Below, piece after piece: positions 1-13,254 of a DNA stretch of 64,000 nucleotides. The position numbers were made by a program, and so were the translations under genes. Source of the DNA: Acanthosepion lycidas (Eukaryota > Mollusca > Cephalopoda > Sepiida > Sepiidae); the NCBI GenBank assembly GCA_963932145.1, contig OZ010600.1:47603008-47667007 (forward strand), read 5' to 3'. Each line of letters opens with the position of its first letter. Within the stretch, counting starts at the first letter, position 1. The notes below the pieces were generated by a model. The model was given only the letters and a program-made list of their open reading frames with translations. It ran no database searches and had not been told where the DNA came from.

Positions 1-3000
1 AAAATAAATTTTTATCAGAAAATAAATAGTTAAATAATTTTGATTTTTATTGGCCTAATCTCCTCAGGAACTATGATAACTCCATGCACAATGCACAGAA
101 AATGTTTCACTCTTGCCTGAAAATGCCTCTCTCCACCCTCATTTTTATATTATTTTTTTATGCAAAGTAGAAGTTTTCTATAACAAATGATTTTTTTTAT
201 GGTTTCTAACTATTCTTTTGAAATCCCTTGGGTTATTTTTGTTCCTTTTAAAATGTCTTATCAAAACTTTTCATGTTTACTTTGACTAAATTACAAAGTA
301 TTTCATTGGGAATAATTATTCACTTCAATTTTCCTCTGTGTGTGGGGGTATGTGTGTGTGTGTGTGTTGTCTTTAAACCAAATCTTTGTCATATAAAAAA
401 TATTTTTTTGTTTTGGATGAAACTCTTATCCATTCTTTGTTAAATTTTGATATTGTATAAAATTCTTATTGCTGTCTTTTATCAAAAGGTAATGCTACAA
501 GATGAAGGAAGCCAGATTTAACATTTGTAGGACATGGGCAGGGACTCTCTCGAAGGTATTGGCTTTTGAATTGACATGATCTGAAAAACAATTGATTTCA
601 TCATTTTAATTCTAAAATTAGTTAAGTTAGTCCCATCAATGATTTAAATCAATGGTTTTAGTACTTTTCTTTTTTAGATCTTAGGAATTACTCTTTCATT
701 ATTGCCATCACTTTGTATGTCATTATTGAAGATTAATTACAAATACTCTTCATTAAATCTTAATTATGTAAATGAAATACTTTTGTCAGACAGATTTCTT
801 GTAGGATATAATATGCCAGTTCTAACTGAATTATTATTTATTTATTTTTTTATCTTTATGAAAATAGCAGATCAACTTTAGTATAAAACAGAACTTAAAA
901 TTAAGGCTATGGAGGACCTCTCCACTATATAGTAAATGACTGCTTGCCAACTATAAATTAACAATTCTTGGAAATTTAACCTCTAGTAATTGTATTCCTG
1001 AAGCAGCACAAATCTGAGGCAATGCTTTAATTTATATTCTCTTTACTATTCAAGTAAACTTAATAGAATTCTTAGTTGAACATTGAACTGCATTGTTTAC
1101 CAGTGTTCCCTCTTGGAAACAGAAATGACAAAACAGCTAAATATGACATTACTTCTCATTTTTGTTTTCCTTCATTTATTAGTATGTCTACTTACAAAAA
1201 TACTAAAATTGAAATAAGTTTGATATTAGTATTTTTGTCAGGATCATTTAAGTTCCTTGTTGCCTCATGACTAAACCTCCAAGATGATACAATTTGTTAG
1301 GAATTTTCATTAAATGAGTGATGACTTCATTTTCTGTAATGACAATACTTTTAGAGTCTTGATAATTCTAATAATTATCAGATATTTTTGATTTAATGGA
1401 TGCATATCTACCAATTGTTTATTTATACTGCATAATATACCACTTATGTTCAAATTTGAAAAGAATGAATTAGCATTTCTATTTGGATTTTATTTATATC
1501 TATTTTTTATATGACAAATGATGGGGCTTTATTTTAAATTTCTCACTAAAAAATTCTATGAATTTGAAAATTACAGATAAATTATAAATTTTGAATCCCT
1601 GTATTTCTATAAAGGACCAATTTGATTGTTTTATTCATTTTGATCCCAAAGTGGAGTGATGTCTGTTTCCTATCCCTAATGTGTTACTGGTTACAATGTA
1701 ACGATGTAGTGGAAAATTTAAAATTGGTTTTATTAAAAATCTTAAAATGTCTGCTTGTCATGTAAAAATATAATAAACTATTCCAAATTAGAAAATAAAT
1801 GGAAGGTGTTCTTTTTAAATGAAATTACTGGGAAAAATTACCCCAGATTTGCTCTTCCAAACAATTTTCACTTTTCCTTTTTGTATTTGAAATTCTGATA
1901 ATTTCCTTTTCTGTTGTCTAATCACATTTTAGGACAATTTTAATATTAAAATCTATTTTCATTTTTTTTTTTTTTTTTTTTTTTTCCATTAGATGTTTAA
2001 AAATGTGGAAAGACATTCCTTTCATAATCTGTTTTGTATATATAAACAAACTGCTAAAAACTTTTAACTCTGTCCTGCAGATAACATATCTCATTTTTGT
2101 ATCTAAATTGCAAAAGCAAATATTTACTGAATGTCTGATATATATTCAATTCAATATTTGTTGTCAACGCTGAATTACCAAAACTATTTTTTGTAGATCA
2201 TTGGATAGTATAGTATAGATGTATTCTATAAAATTAAGCATTGGAAATAGTTTTATAATCCATTCATAGCTGTTGTAATATATTTCTTTACTATGTTTCT
2301 ATGATTATTGAACTTTTTTTAACAAAACTTGTATAAACTCTTTATTTTCCAAATTTCCCAGACAAGCTAATTATTTGTAGCCTTAAATAAGAAAAATCAA
2401 AATTTATATTAGTCTACTGTTAGGGATTTCTTAAACTAATTAGACTGATTTTATGCAAAGAATTCTTTAACTCCAAAGGACTTGTGTTTGAAGTGCCAAA
2501 TGATATGAATTGCTTAACATCCTCCATTCCAAAATAAGCAGCCCCTCTCTTCCCCGATTCCATTTTGTTCCCTAGACACAGTTTTAGCCAGTACTCACTT
2601 TCCAGTGATGCTATTTAGACTGAAGTCCCATATTCTTCTATTCTTGGCTGACATACTAGTAAGAGGGATGGGTGAAACAGTTATAAAAATCTTAAAGAAA
2701 CATTTTCTTAACTTTTTTTATTCTCTGTAAATACTGAATGGCTCCTGGCTTAATTAGTTGCATTTGAAATGGAGTTTATTGGATAAGTTTGTTACAAGGC
2801 CTGAAGCAAAGAGTATCAAATGATGTAATCCATTAGTTTATAACTGACCTGCTAATACTCACATAAGTGATTTTGGCTGCACCTTAAGTGACAGTACACT
2901 GCCAACTCATTTGTTATGGGAGAGGGTTGTATTTCAAGGTAATTTCCTGGTATTTAAGGTATAAAGGGACCAGATGTGTTGAATCTGTTCATTGTTGCCC

Positions 3001-4009
3001 TGTGGTCAATCAAACTTATGTTTGTTACTAGTTTATATTCACTTTCAGTAATCCTGATTTCAAATTATATTAAAAAGAAAAAAAAAATACAGTGCTTCAA
3101 GTGAGCCATGCTACTTGAGCATTGTTAGCATCACCTTAATTTCCCCTTTGTTTTAAAAAAAAAACACACACACACAAGTTTGTCAAGCAGCAAATAATAA
3201 AACAAGCTTGACTAAGTTACTAAAAAAACAATTGTCAGACAAGCTTCACATAATTTTTATAATTTATTTATTTTTTTTTTTTTAAATTCAAGTATTGTAG
3301 TAATAGTAATGATGAAAATTTGGGTAGATATTAGGTACAAGTATTTGGTAATTGCAGAAACATTAGCCTTTCAGAAACCTCAGCTTCACTTGTGTCAATT
3401 TTTTTTTTTTTTTTAACTTATGAGGGGTTTAATATCTTGTAAAAAATTGATATTGTATCTAATTTTGTATGGTGTAGGAACATGAAAATGATTCGAGAAC
3501 TTGAAGCATTTTAATAACATACGGGTTATCTCCCATTTTCTTAAAAAATTGGTAACAATTTTCTAACTCGGCAATGGGTAAAAGTTTCAGTTTTAGACTC
3601 ATATTCAGGAAGTTTATATATCATCAAATAAAATATTTATTAGATCAGTTTGTCTGCAGCCAAGTTTATTAATGTCCCGTGTCCAATTCTATATAAAAAA
3701 AGCTTAAATATTAAACCTTCATTGTTTAAAATAATTGATTTGTATGCAAATAAGCCATATGCAACATTAAAAACCAGGGGAAATTTAATTATCTATATGT
3801 TACCATTCCTTTATTTTTACCGCCAATATATTAATTCCTCATCTCAGAAATTGTCACAACACTGACTTATTTGAAATGATGTCTTCATCTTGGCTATAAA
3901 ATTTCAGATTTTGCACTCTCTTACTCCTCCTTGTTATATTTAATAACCGTAGAATTTTGAATTATTTCCATGAATTCATCTTTGGGATGTTGCTTTTGCT
4001 TGTTCAACT
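1..4009. other. AT-rich sequence with no recognisable gene
   Basis: Only simple features are visible: a GT-rich stretch at about 336-367, T runs near 1962-1985, 3269 and 3400, and a (CA)n near 3164. Short open frames here have no recognisable content. Confidence 0.6.
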
Positions 4010-4024
4010 GAGCCAAATTATGAA

Positions 4025-4110
4025 TTGCCTGACACAGGGATTGAACTCACAACCAATTGTATACATTAAACCAACTTATAGCCATTATCCTCTAGAACAA
4101 TGAAATGATA
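4025..4110 (-). repeat. tRNA-derived SINE fragment
   Basis: The minus strand has a B-box-like GTGAGTTCAATCCCTG at 4036-4051, preceded at tRNA-like spacing by a degenerate A-box region. This is the usual head of a pol III SINE; the body is not delimited. Confidence 0.5.
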
Positions 4111-4409
4111 TAATTTTGAGTGATTTAAAGCAAATGTCTTTTTTTTTTTCCCTCCAGATCAGAAACTTTTAACTGGTGTTCATTTCCATGTTAAGCTTGA
4201 TCAGAGTTTAGCCTGTGTACTGATTCTTTCAATTGTTTATTTTCCAGTAAGGCCATTGACAACTAAACTGGTTCCCCTCACCAGGCTTTTCTGGTGTGGA
4301 GGTGGTTTAACACCCAGCAAGATGAAAATCAAAGGTGGATGAACCATCTTGCAAGGTCAATGACTATCTAGCACTTAAAATGCACAGGGATATAGAAATA
4401 TGTATATAT

Positions 4410-4590
4410 ACATGGGCTGGGTAGATAACCTTGGTTGGCAGTCTGTCTGCCATTCTGATTTCAAAAAGTCTGTGTAGGAAAAGAATTACTGATTTCAAAA
4501 CTAGAGTTGATGGCAACTCTTCACATGGCCAACAGATTCATACTTGTAATGATCGCTGATGAGCTGTGGCTCAGTAGCCAGATTCTTCCA
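4410..4590 (+). repeat. Decayed relative of the hammerhead-bearing SINE
   Basis: Plus-strand landmarks occur in the same order as in the element at 60,619-60,841. There is an A-box-like GGCTGGGTAGATAACC, then a CTAGAG...GGCAAC motif, then CTGATGAGCTGTG at about 4554. The GAAA box that should follow is lost. Similarity is patchy, so kinship is probable rather than certain. Confidence 0.35.
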
Positions 4591-5947
4591 AGTAACACTA
4601 AGAAAACAATAAAAATAACTATATGCTATTAATGTCACCTTTTTGTCTCCTTATTGTCCATACTCCAATCAACATAACCTTGGATTAGCCAAAAATGTTT
4701 TTGTTGTTAAATAGTATTAAGGAATTTCACTTAACCCATTGACAGCCAATGACAAGATAACTTGTGGTCTGTTTTTATTATGACCAATGACTATAAGTTA
4801 TTTTGTGCTAACAATAAATTTATTTGCACTGATACTTATAGTGTGGAAATGATATTACGACTTCACTTGAAGCTATAAATCAACTCATAAAACTGTTTTA
4901 TTGCTTAAGTTGGCTATTATAAATTTGCAGTTTGTAGTCGGAGATTTCATAATTGACGTCAGGTAGTGAATGTGTTAAAAGGACCATTTGCATATTTTGT
5001 TTATTGATTCTCGTATTGAAAGAAAATAAGTTTTTTTTTTTTTTTTTTTTTTTTTTAAGAAATTAAAAAAATTACTGAAATGCAAGAAAAGTTTTTTTTT
5101 TTTGTTCAGTTTACAGAGAGTGAATGACGAAAAAGGAAGATTACTTTTTGACTGATGTCCCACAATCAGGTTGGTCAGTTAAAATTGATAGCAATAAAAT
5201 AAAGACCTAATACAGTTTGGGGGAGAGCCAACAACCAAAACATTCAAATCAAGTGTTGAAAATCACTTGCACTAATTTACTTATTTTAATGTTGATGTTA
5301 AGCTTTCACATAAGTGAAAACATTTTACATGGGGGAAAAAGAAAAAAAAATTAAATATTTTAAACTATACTTTTGGTAAATGTTACTCTCAGAATGCAAG
5401 GACACTATTAACATGTGTTTACCAATATCATATTTTGTTCATTAATTATTGGTTTTTCATTTATTAGCCTATATTTTTTCCAAGTTATTTTTGTACTTTG
5501 TTCTTTTACAGGACCATTCATTTCACATTGTTTATTACAATGCTGGACTTTTAGAACAGATGGCCACTTGACATTGTCAGTGCAAGGGGGGAATAAATCT
5601 AGTACAGCAAAAAGTTACAGACAAAAAAATAAACAGCGTATTATATAGTTAGTTTCTTTTAAAGCCTACAGTTTATCTTCTCCAATAGATCAATTTAGAT
5701 TATTTACTAAGCTTCGTTTGCATAACTATCACTACTTAGAGTACAAAAGCTTGGCTAGGGCACTTTAGCTTGCTAGCCATTGCTCCATAGCAATCTTAAA
5801 CTTTTACAAGTGTTGAGAGTTTATTGTGTGTGGCAGACTAAGTTTAGAATGATACAGCATCACAAAAAAGAGAATATTTAGTAAAGATCAAATTCCTTTC
5901 AGTCAAGGTTTTTCAGCACACAATTGATAACTGTCTATACTTCTGAT

Positions 5948-6165
5948 ATAAGGTATTGTAATTATTTACATTGTTTGAACTGTTATCCTAATCTTTATTG
6001 CCATATTCACAGTGTTTCGGCCATTGTATGCTCTGGCTTTCTTCAGGTGATTGGAGTTCCAATCACCTGAAGAAGGGTGGAGCGTACAACGGCTGAAACA
6101 TGAATATAGCAACAAAGATGAGAACAACAATGTAAATAGTGTAAATATACACCATCCGTCTACAA
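5948..6165. repeat. Family P repeat, head-to-head inverted pair
   Basis: About 105 bp of family P in minus orientation meets about 105 bp in plus orientation at a palindrome around AATCACCTGAAGAA, making a foldback of about 215 bp. Each arm contains the family marker (CTGAAGAA...GGCTGAAACAT...AATATAGCAA...GATGAGRACAACA). The family recurs at 7437, 13255, 15295, 49005 and 49365. Inverted partial copies are typical of Penelope-like elements, but I see no ORF to prove that class. Confidence 0.7.
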
Positions 6166-6328
6166 GAAATTTTCTATGTATGTTTAACTTTTTAAATATT
6201 AAAAACATTTCTTAATAAATAATCCCAGTTGTTTGTTACATAATACTATCTGGACACTTTTGGCTCACCTTAAAAGAAGAAAAAATGTTTAAAATAAAGC
6301 AATAACTTGTACTCATAAAAAACATTAT

Positions 6329-6411
6329 GTTGGGATGACCAAAAAGTTCATACAGTTATTAAGCAGAAAATTTATCGAATAAATCGAATAAATTTTTTGG
6401 CCAATCCAATC
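6329..6411. mobile_element. Short mariner-like deletion remnant
   Basis: The left end TTGGGATGACCAAAAAGTTC and the inverted right end (TTGGATTGGCCAAAAAATTT on the minus strand) match mariner-type inverted repeats and enclose only about 40 bp. It is too short to encode anything. Confidence 0.5.
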
Positions 6412-6639
6412 AAAAAGGATTGAGATTTCTCTTTCCAAGTTTGGTTTATATTTTGGAAATATATCCTTTTATTCACAGATTATTCAAATTTGGACTTAAT
6501 AGTAAATTTTTCTTAGAACATTAAAAAATAAAAGCATACTTAACAAGGGGCTTCCTTTGGTATTTAATCAAACTTATATAAATTTAATTTGCTGCCCAAG
6601 TAGACACGCAAACACACAATATATATGTTTGATTACTGT

Positions 6640-6897
6640 GGGGAAGGCTTTTTTAGAAGAATTGGTGTAGTGAACCATGAAATATCCAAATATAACCTCT
6701 TTAGTTTTTGAATTCAGGATTGTCCTTCTCCAAGATTGGTTAACAACCATGGCTGAAGAGCTGTCTACCATGGTATTTAATTCATAATTAGGTGAAGAAG
6801 AAATGGATTCATACATTTCCCAAGGATATTTGCCTGAAAATTAATGCAACTACCACAAATTTCTCATTCCAAACCAGTAACAATTATGCCACTTGCA
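6640..6897 (-). repeat. tRNA-derived SINE, family A
   Basis: Shares ordered blocks with copies at 11790, 13640 and 32405: TTGAATTCAGGATTG, CATGGCTGAAGAG, GATGGATTCATAC, and a degraded tRNA-like head at the right end. A (TA)n array abuts the right end at 6897-6920. Confidence 0.55.
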
Positions 6898-6946
6898 TAT
6901 ATATATATATATATATATATGGTTCAACTGCAGTAAATTTTTGTAG

Positions 6947-7019
6947 TAGGTTGGTGCAAAAATAATGTCGTTTTTGATGTTCAACTTCAAAAGAAAAACA
7001 TTATTTTTGCACCAACCTA
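6947..7019. mobile_element. Palindromic mariner-type MITE, copy 1
   Basis: Inverted ends of about 30 bp begin TAGGTTGGTGCAAAAATAAT and surround a loop of about 12 bp. Ends and size resemble the MADE1/Hsmar1 class. The arms differ by a few bases, so this copy is older than the one at 58837. Confidence 0.85.
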
Positions 7020-7436
7020 ATAATTACCAAAAGTTGTTTAAATACAAATACTGTTTGTCTCACACATACATGCAGACATATATATAATTAAAGTATAATA
7101 ATGAAAGAGGAGAAGTGGGGGGGGGAGATTTTTACAGCCACAGACTAAGCATAACTAATGAAAATTACAAAAGTAATACAGCTCTTTCTAAATATTGGCA
7201 AATAAAAGATGGCGGAACAACTTATCACATAGAAAATGTGGCCAAGAACTAAATCTTTCAATAGCAAGGGAGAAAGATGTAATCTCTGCTTTTTAGAAAA
7301 ATAGACCATCCTAAAAAATGCTGACAACACTAATTTACTATAAGAAATAAATTAATGGTCACATGTAGACATAAAAACAAATATTTACACCATTTCCATG
7401 AGAGTTGATTTACTAAAGGCAAATAACTGAAACTGT

Positions 7437-7660
7437 GATATCCAGAAAAGGCATGGCATGGCATGTGAAACTAGAACAATCTACCCTGGTAGATGAAATA
7501 AAGGGTTCGATTTAAAATTCCAACATATATCACTTGAAGAAGGCCAGAGTGTGCAATGGCTGAAACATTGTGAATATATTGAAGATAAGGACAACAGTCT
7601 GAACGATGTAAATATTGTAGTTACAATACCTCATCTCAGAAATATAGACAAAAACAAATA
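7437..7660 (+). repeat. Family P repeat, most complete plus-strand copy
   Basis: Runs from AGAAAAGGCATGG through a tRNA B-box-like AAGGGTTCGATTTAAAATTCC, then CACTTGAAGAAGGCC, TGGCTGAAACATTGTGAATAT, and ends in ACAATACCTCATCTCAGAAATAT. Family members at 49 kb share the same order. Flanking short repeats ATATATCAC and GTGAATATAT pair around a hammerhead-like core. Confidence 0.7.
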
Positions 7661-8019
7661 TCTTTAGAAAAATTTTGAACCAGATTGAATTTAGTATGTA
7701 AACAATCCCCATGTTTGTTCCATATATATATATAGAGAGAGAGTTATGTATGTGTATATTAATTTATAGCATGTACTTTTGCCCATATGTGTCTATACTC
7801 ATATTTATTTACTTGAAGATATGGCTGTAACATATGTACTGTATATGTGTGAGTTTTATGTATATGTTGTATGTTTATTTATAGGTAGTGAATGGGTTGC
7901 TGTAATACCATATTTATAAAATATGAGTTATATATATATATACACACACACACATACGTGGCAACTGAACTAAAAAATGACCTACAATCTATTGTAAGCT
8001 GGGGCAAGTAACGTAGCTT

Positions 8020-8440
8020 CCTTGTCCCTTTTTTATAAATATTTTCATGGTCTTTGTTCTAATGAACTTTTCTCTATTCTCAAAGTCTTATCATTTTACA
8101 GCTGAAATGAATAGAAATGACCTTCTCAATCTCTCCTGTGACTCTTAATATAGGCCAACAACTCAAAATCATCAAGGTCTGGTTTTGTTGTCACCTGACC
8201 CCAAATGCTTTCTTTTATTTATTCTTTTCTTCCACTTTGGTCAAGTTGGTATCTCTTAGAAGACCCAACTTCAAAGATTACATCTGCTAGCCATAAAACA
8301 GAAACACTTAAGAATGAGATAAAATCACACCTTCCTCTTTTATGCGGATGACCAAATCATTGTGTCACAATTTATTGAATATCTAAAGAAACCACTTTGG
8401 GCCTAATACCGTGGATCAGTTTTTCATGTTTCAATAAATA
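8020..8440 (+). pseudogene. Degenerate non-LTR reverse transcriptase fragment
   Basis: In one plus frame around 8335-8410 the sequence reads TFLFYADDQIIV, the motif C (YADD) context of LINE reverse transcriptases. Stops and frameshifts surround it. Homologous DNA recurs at about 10500-10690 and, for the upstream part, at 58000-58110, so this is a dispersed LINE. Clade unassigned. Confidence 0.5.
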
Positions 8441-9020
8441 AATAAATCATAATGATTTTACAGCTAAAATATAAATAAGAATCCCTTGCTGTTGCTCATC
8501 AAACATCCCCTTCCCATTTTTGATGTCAACCAATTCAATAAAAAGGTATATTTGTTTATGTGCTTATTATTACCTGTTATTTATGAAGTTTTTTTTCTCA
8601 TTATTATTTGAACAAACATGTCTGTGATCAGAAGAAAAATAGAAATTGAAAAAATATATAAAAATAAAATGAAAATTATTGATAAACACAAATGAAGGAA
8701 AAGGGACAGAGGAATTTTTTAAATAATTATGACTGATATTTCTGTTTTTGTCTATGCCATGGTGTTGATAAATCAAAGAGTCAATGGTCTAAAAAGTTTG
8801 GGGACTGCTGCATAAGATAATTGAGATTAGATTGTTTTTGTGGGGCAAGGGTCACTTCAGGACAGTCATTCTCTTCCTCACTACACTGAATCTGATTTCC
8901 AACCAATGTAAGAAGACCAAAGACAAAGGTATCAAAAGATACCTGGTCAGTTGACCACAAGTAGTCAGTTACTTGTAATAAAAAAGCAGTTTGTCAAAAC
9001 AAAAAGAAAATATCTAACTA

Positions 9021-9024
<4 letters not shown>

Positions 9025-9081
<57 letters not shown>
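9025..9081. repeat. (TA)n microsatellite
   Basis: Nearly perfect TA dinucleotide array interrupted once near the middle (AATATA). Confidence 0.95.
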
Positions 9082-9082
<1 letters not shown>

Positions 9083-9676
9083 GAGTAAAAGTTTGTCACA
9101 GCTGATTGATGTTACTTTTTTCATCCTGACTCCAGAGTTTCATAAGCAAACATGTTTGTCCACTCTTCAGTGGCTATCAGCAATTGACTGCTTATATTTT
9201 TTCTTTCAATTTTTTCCTTTGATGCATATTTAACACTGGTATAAGTTTTCTTTTGTATTTTCTGTGTTTGTGTGTGTGTGGCCATGTGCCTATCTCTGTG
9301 GATGTGTGTGTTTGCTTGTGTGCACCGATCTGCATGGATTTACTTATGAGTAGGGAGCGGTAATCATTTTGTCCTTTTTTTCATTTTTATTTTGTTCACT
9401 TTACACTTGCTCATTTAGCCTTCTCTGCCCCCTTTTTTTTTGACTATTGTCCATTTCGTCTGGGTTTGTTCCCAACTCTAGACTTAATGATGATTTTTAT
9501 TTATACACATTCTATTTTTTTTTGCTAGGGAAGTCATATTTCATTTTTTTTTTTTGTTTTACATAAATAATTGATATTAATGCTTAAATGGTAAATACTT
9601 ATATATACACACTTACACACATATATACATACATACATACACATATATTTTTATATCTTCAATGTGGGATAATGAT

Positions 9677-9745
9677 ATAAATTTTTATATATCAAAAACA
9701 GTTTTAGAGGAAAGATGTATGACAAAGTGTAAAAAGTTTTTGTAT
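9677..9745 (+). repeat. Dispersed repeat shared with 47733-47790
   Basis: Both sites carry AATTTTTATATATCAARAAC followed by ARTTTTARRGGARA. The identity extends over about 50 bp; the class is unknown. Confidence 0.45.
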
Positions 9746-10499
9746 CATGCATTGTCCCTTAGTAGTTAATTGGACTAAGTTTCTTTACGTTGATTCAACT
9801 ACACGTGCACAAATGAGAGATACTGGGAATTTTAAATCTATATTATTTTTTTTTTTTTTCTTCTAAATTTGTTGTTTCTGTGGAATACTCAGGGTGAACT
9901 GACTTCACTCCAATAGTAACTGGTCAAATGAGATCATTGGCTAGGAGTTCACAAGCTAAACAATACTTTGTCTGACACAAGGTCAATTGTTTGGGCTACC
10001 CAATAAGAATGTCTGCTAGTTTAATCATTGCTCCATGATTAACAGTGGTTTGAAAGTGTTTATGGAGGAGAAGGGAAGTTCCTATTTCAACATCCCAAAT
10101 GATATTTGGCTATATTACTTTTAACTAATGTGTAAACATACAATGGGGTTTGCTCTGTCTCTCAGCTTCTCACTGACCAAACAAATCACCCTAACATTGT
10201 GCCTCAATTCTCATTTGTGTCATTGTGCACAAAAATTGGGAAAAGTTGGAGGAGAGTGGGTAGCTAGGTGACACAAGGTTTACTACTACAAATAGATCAG
10301 CTTTTCCTTTCAACCAACAAGAACTGACTCTCTCCTCCAACTCCTTTGCTCATCTCTTACAACTCATCCCTGGCTTGAAACTACTAACAGGTGGCATCTA
10401 AACTTTCTTCCTATTCTATGATTCTTCATATTAACCTATGTGTGAAACTTTCCAACTTCCAGCCAAGTGGCACTTATTGCCAAAAGTTTCTATTTATAT

Positions 10500-10690
10500 A
10501 TCTATGTTTTTTATTTTAGGTCAAGCGGGTAGCCTCTTTGAAGACCCTACTTCATAATTTTTACTCCTAGTCATAAAAAAATAAGACACTTAAGACTCAG
10601 AAATGAACAGTAAATAAATTTCATCTATGTGGGTGTCATGATCCAGTCGTATAGGGGATCTGTAGTATCAGAAATATTTAGAAAATAATT
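10500..10690 (+). pseudogene. Second, more decayed copy of the LINE at 8 kb
   Basis: Aligns with 8210-8400 through GGTCAAGYKGGTA...GAAGACCC...AGTCATAAAA...ACACTTAAGA. The YADD region is mutated beyond recognition. Confidence 0.45.
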
Positions 10691-10902
10691 ATTTGTATCC
10701 ATCTTTATGTAAAATAAATATTATTATGAAAGTAATAACACTTTCACTGCTGTATTGTCATAGCATTGTTGCATGTCTGTTTTGGGAAAAAATAGGAAAA
10801 TTAGTTGTAGTGTATGCTACTATATGCTGATTTAAAAATAACACAAAGTGCTAGTTAGTTTGTACTGCAAATGCTAGTTACCAACATTTTCATGGTGTCT
10901 TG

Positions 10903-10908
<6 letters not shown>

Positions 10909-10943
<35 letters not shown>

Positions 10944-11027
10944 TCACATCAACAGCAGACAATATAAGTTTTCTTAAAGTGATGGAAGTGTTAAGAGCCT
11001 TTTATATATATATATATATATATATAT
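10909..11027. repeat. Two (TA)n microsatellites
   Basis: TA arrays at about 10909-10935 and 11004-11027, separated by ordinary sequence. Confidence 0.9.
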
Positions 11028-11789
11028 GGATTCAATCTGATTCAAGCCACAACAATGGGTTCCTTAAACTAACAATTGTTTGTGAGTCTAGTTTACTAAC
11101 CATTTCACTATTCCCATTGCCCATATGTATTTTCCAGGTCTAGCTTAATTTGATGAAAAGTCACAATAGTAGGACATCAAACTTGTTAATTATCGTCTGT
11201 AAGATGAGTTTGCCAACTATAGTTCTACACAAGAGATTTGTTCCTTTTAAATGTATTTTAATATTTTGTTGAGGAGGACATAACAATTTCACATTCAAAG
11301 AAGTGTAATTAGCTCATGATTTCATTGTTTCATCAGTTCTTTAAAGTGACAGGCTATAATTACAGTGAGCTTTTGAATCTTGTAAACAACAGAACCAGAG
11401 TAAGGACTGAGTGGCAGCCAATTTAATAAAGAGTTTATCATCTCCAATAAATAAAAACAATGCTATCTCATTTACCATTGGCTTGCTTTCATTACTTCAG
11501 CTTGAGACTCAACACTATAAATTGCAATCTAATTTAAAGCAAGCATGGCACAAGGCTGTATTTATAGAGAATCTTTTAGCTAGTGAGACTAGCCACTACT
11601 TCCAAATCCAAATCTTATTCACTCCTGCTCGAGGAACCCCTTCCTGCTTGACCAATTGCAGATTGGTGAGGCTATTTAACCAATAGTTGGGGGTGGATGG
11701 CCATTGACTGAGGAGTTCATCTGCCCTTTAACAGCTCTTGTTTTTTTGTGCTGCTGGGGTTCCAGGGTCTGATAGGGGAGCCATTTAGA

Positions 11790-11990
11790 CTATTCAAATT
11801 TTGAATTCAGAGTTGCTCTCCTAGATCAGTTGCCACCAAATGCTATAGGATCCAATCTGTCCTATTTACCCATGGCTGTGGGGGTGAAGAGATGGATTCA
11901 TATTTGTGGATAAATGAAATGTAGCAAACTTGACTGGAATTTGAACTTAGCTCTCCAATTCCTCTGAACATAATTAAACACAATTCCAAT
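11790..11990 (-). repeat. tRNA-derived SINE, family A
   Basis: Contains TTGAATTCAGAGTTGCTCTC, CATGGCTGTGGGGGTGAAGA, GATGGATTCATA and a degraded tRNA-like end with GGAATTTGAACTTAGCTCTC. Same order as the copies at 6640 and 13640. A further tRNA-like B box (GAGTTTGATCCTC, plus strand) follows near 12050. Confidence 0.6.
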
Positions 11991-13254
11991 TTTTATATTT
12001 ACAAACTTAGAATAATATAGTGACCCAATCTGACCCTTATTACCAAATAGTGAGTTTGATCCTCATTAGGTGTCTTATACTTTTGGCATTGTGCTAAAAT
12101 TAAGTTTAATATAGTCATGGGTTGACAATAGAGATAAGTTTTGTTACTACTGAAGACAGTTGTTCAGCCAACTACACAATTTTTCCCTTCTGTTGTGACA
12201 TACCAGTGATGAAATTTTTATCAAATGCAGAAATAAGACAACATAGGAAAAAAGCAGAATATTAAAGTGAAAAGCTTGAATTTGAACCCAGCTTACTGAG
12301 GTCGTTTTAAATTTTTTTTTTTTACTGGTAACCATTCCCTCATGTAAATGAGAGATTCTGTTATAAAGAGAGAAGGGCAGTTTAGGATGTCCTTAGGGTA
12401 GAAAAAAAAAAAGAAAAAAGAAGACAAATAGGGTCATTTTATTTATTTTTTTTTGTTAGCTGTTTCCTCAGAACTGAATAAGAATTTCACAATAAAACTT
12501 TAACAAAGTTGTACACACCTGAAGAAAGAAACCCAGAAAAAACTTAAATTGCTTAAGTGGTTGATAAAATATTAATATCTTAAACTTTATCTGTCTGAAT
12601 TCAAAAAGGATCAAAAATAAATTCACCTCATTTCCAAATTTAGTGAAGGAATGTTTAACTTCCTGGCATAAAAAGAAGTCTTAAATATAAACTACATTTA
12701 GACTAAATTTTTGTATGCCGTGCTTAAAAAAAAAAAAAAAAAAAAAGAAAAGAAAAGCAAGACAGCCATTATTCAATGCTTTAGGTCCACTGCACACCAA
12801 TTCATTTTAGTATCAGATTCTACACTTACACAGTCCTTTGACAAACTTGTGCATGCACCCCACCAGACTATTTAGTGTCTTTCCTTTTCAACTTATAATA
12901 AAAAAAGTGACATGCAAAAATGAATATACATTTCCAAAAGCTGAAAGTTATGATCAAAAGCAAGTCTTGACATTTTCAGGTAAGTTCATTTAATATGGAC
13001 AATTCTATAACAAGGGTTTATGATTATCAAGTTGATAAAAAGGAAACAATTAGAAAATGAACTAAACTCTTAATTTCTCAGCAGACTACTTTTCTGAAGC
13101 AATTATCTTACAGTTCCCCACCTGTTTTCTTGTGAAAGCTGATGTATGGATCAGCCAAAACATTTTTCGTAACATCAAAAGACAAGGCCAATTGCCTGAA
13201 CAAAGTTTTGGTTTCTAGGAGTTAATTAACATTTAGACTTGAACTTTTGTCCTA

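Noticed and set aside
6000-6110. Palindrome at the family P junction as a phage-like att or terminator
   Set aside because: It is simply the meeting point of two inverted repeat copies; this is nuclear animal DNA.
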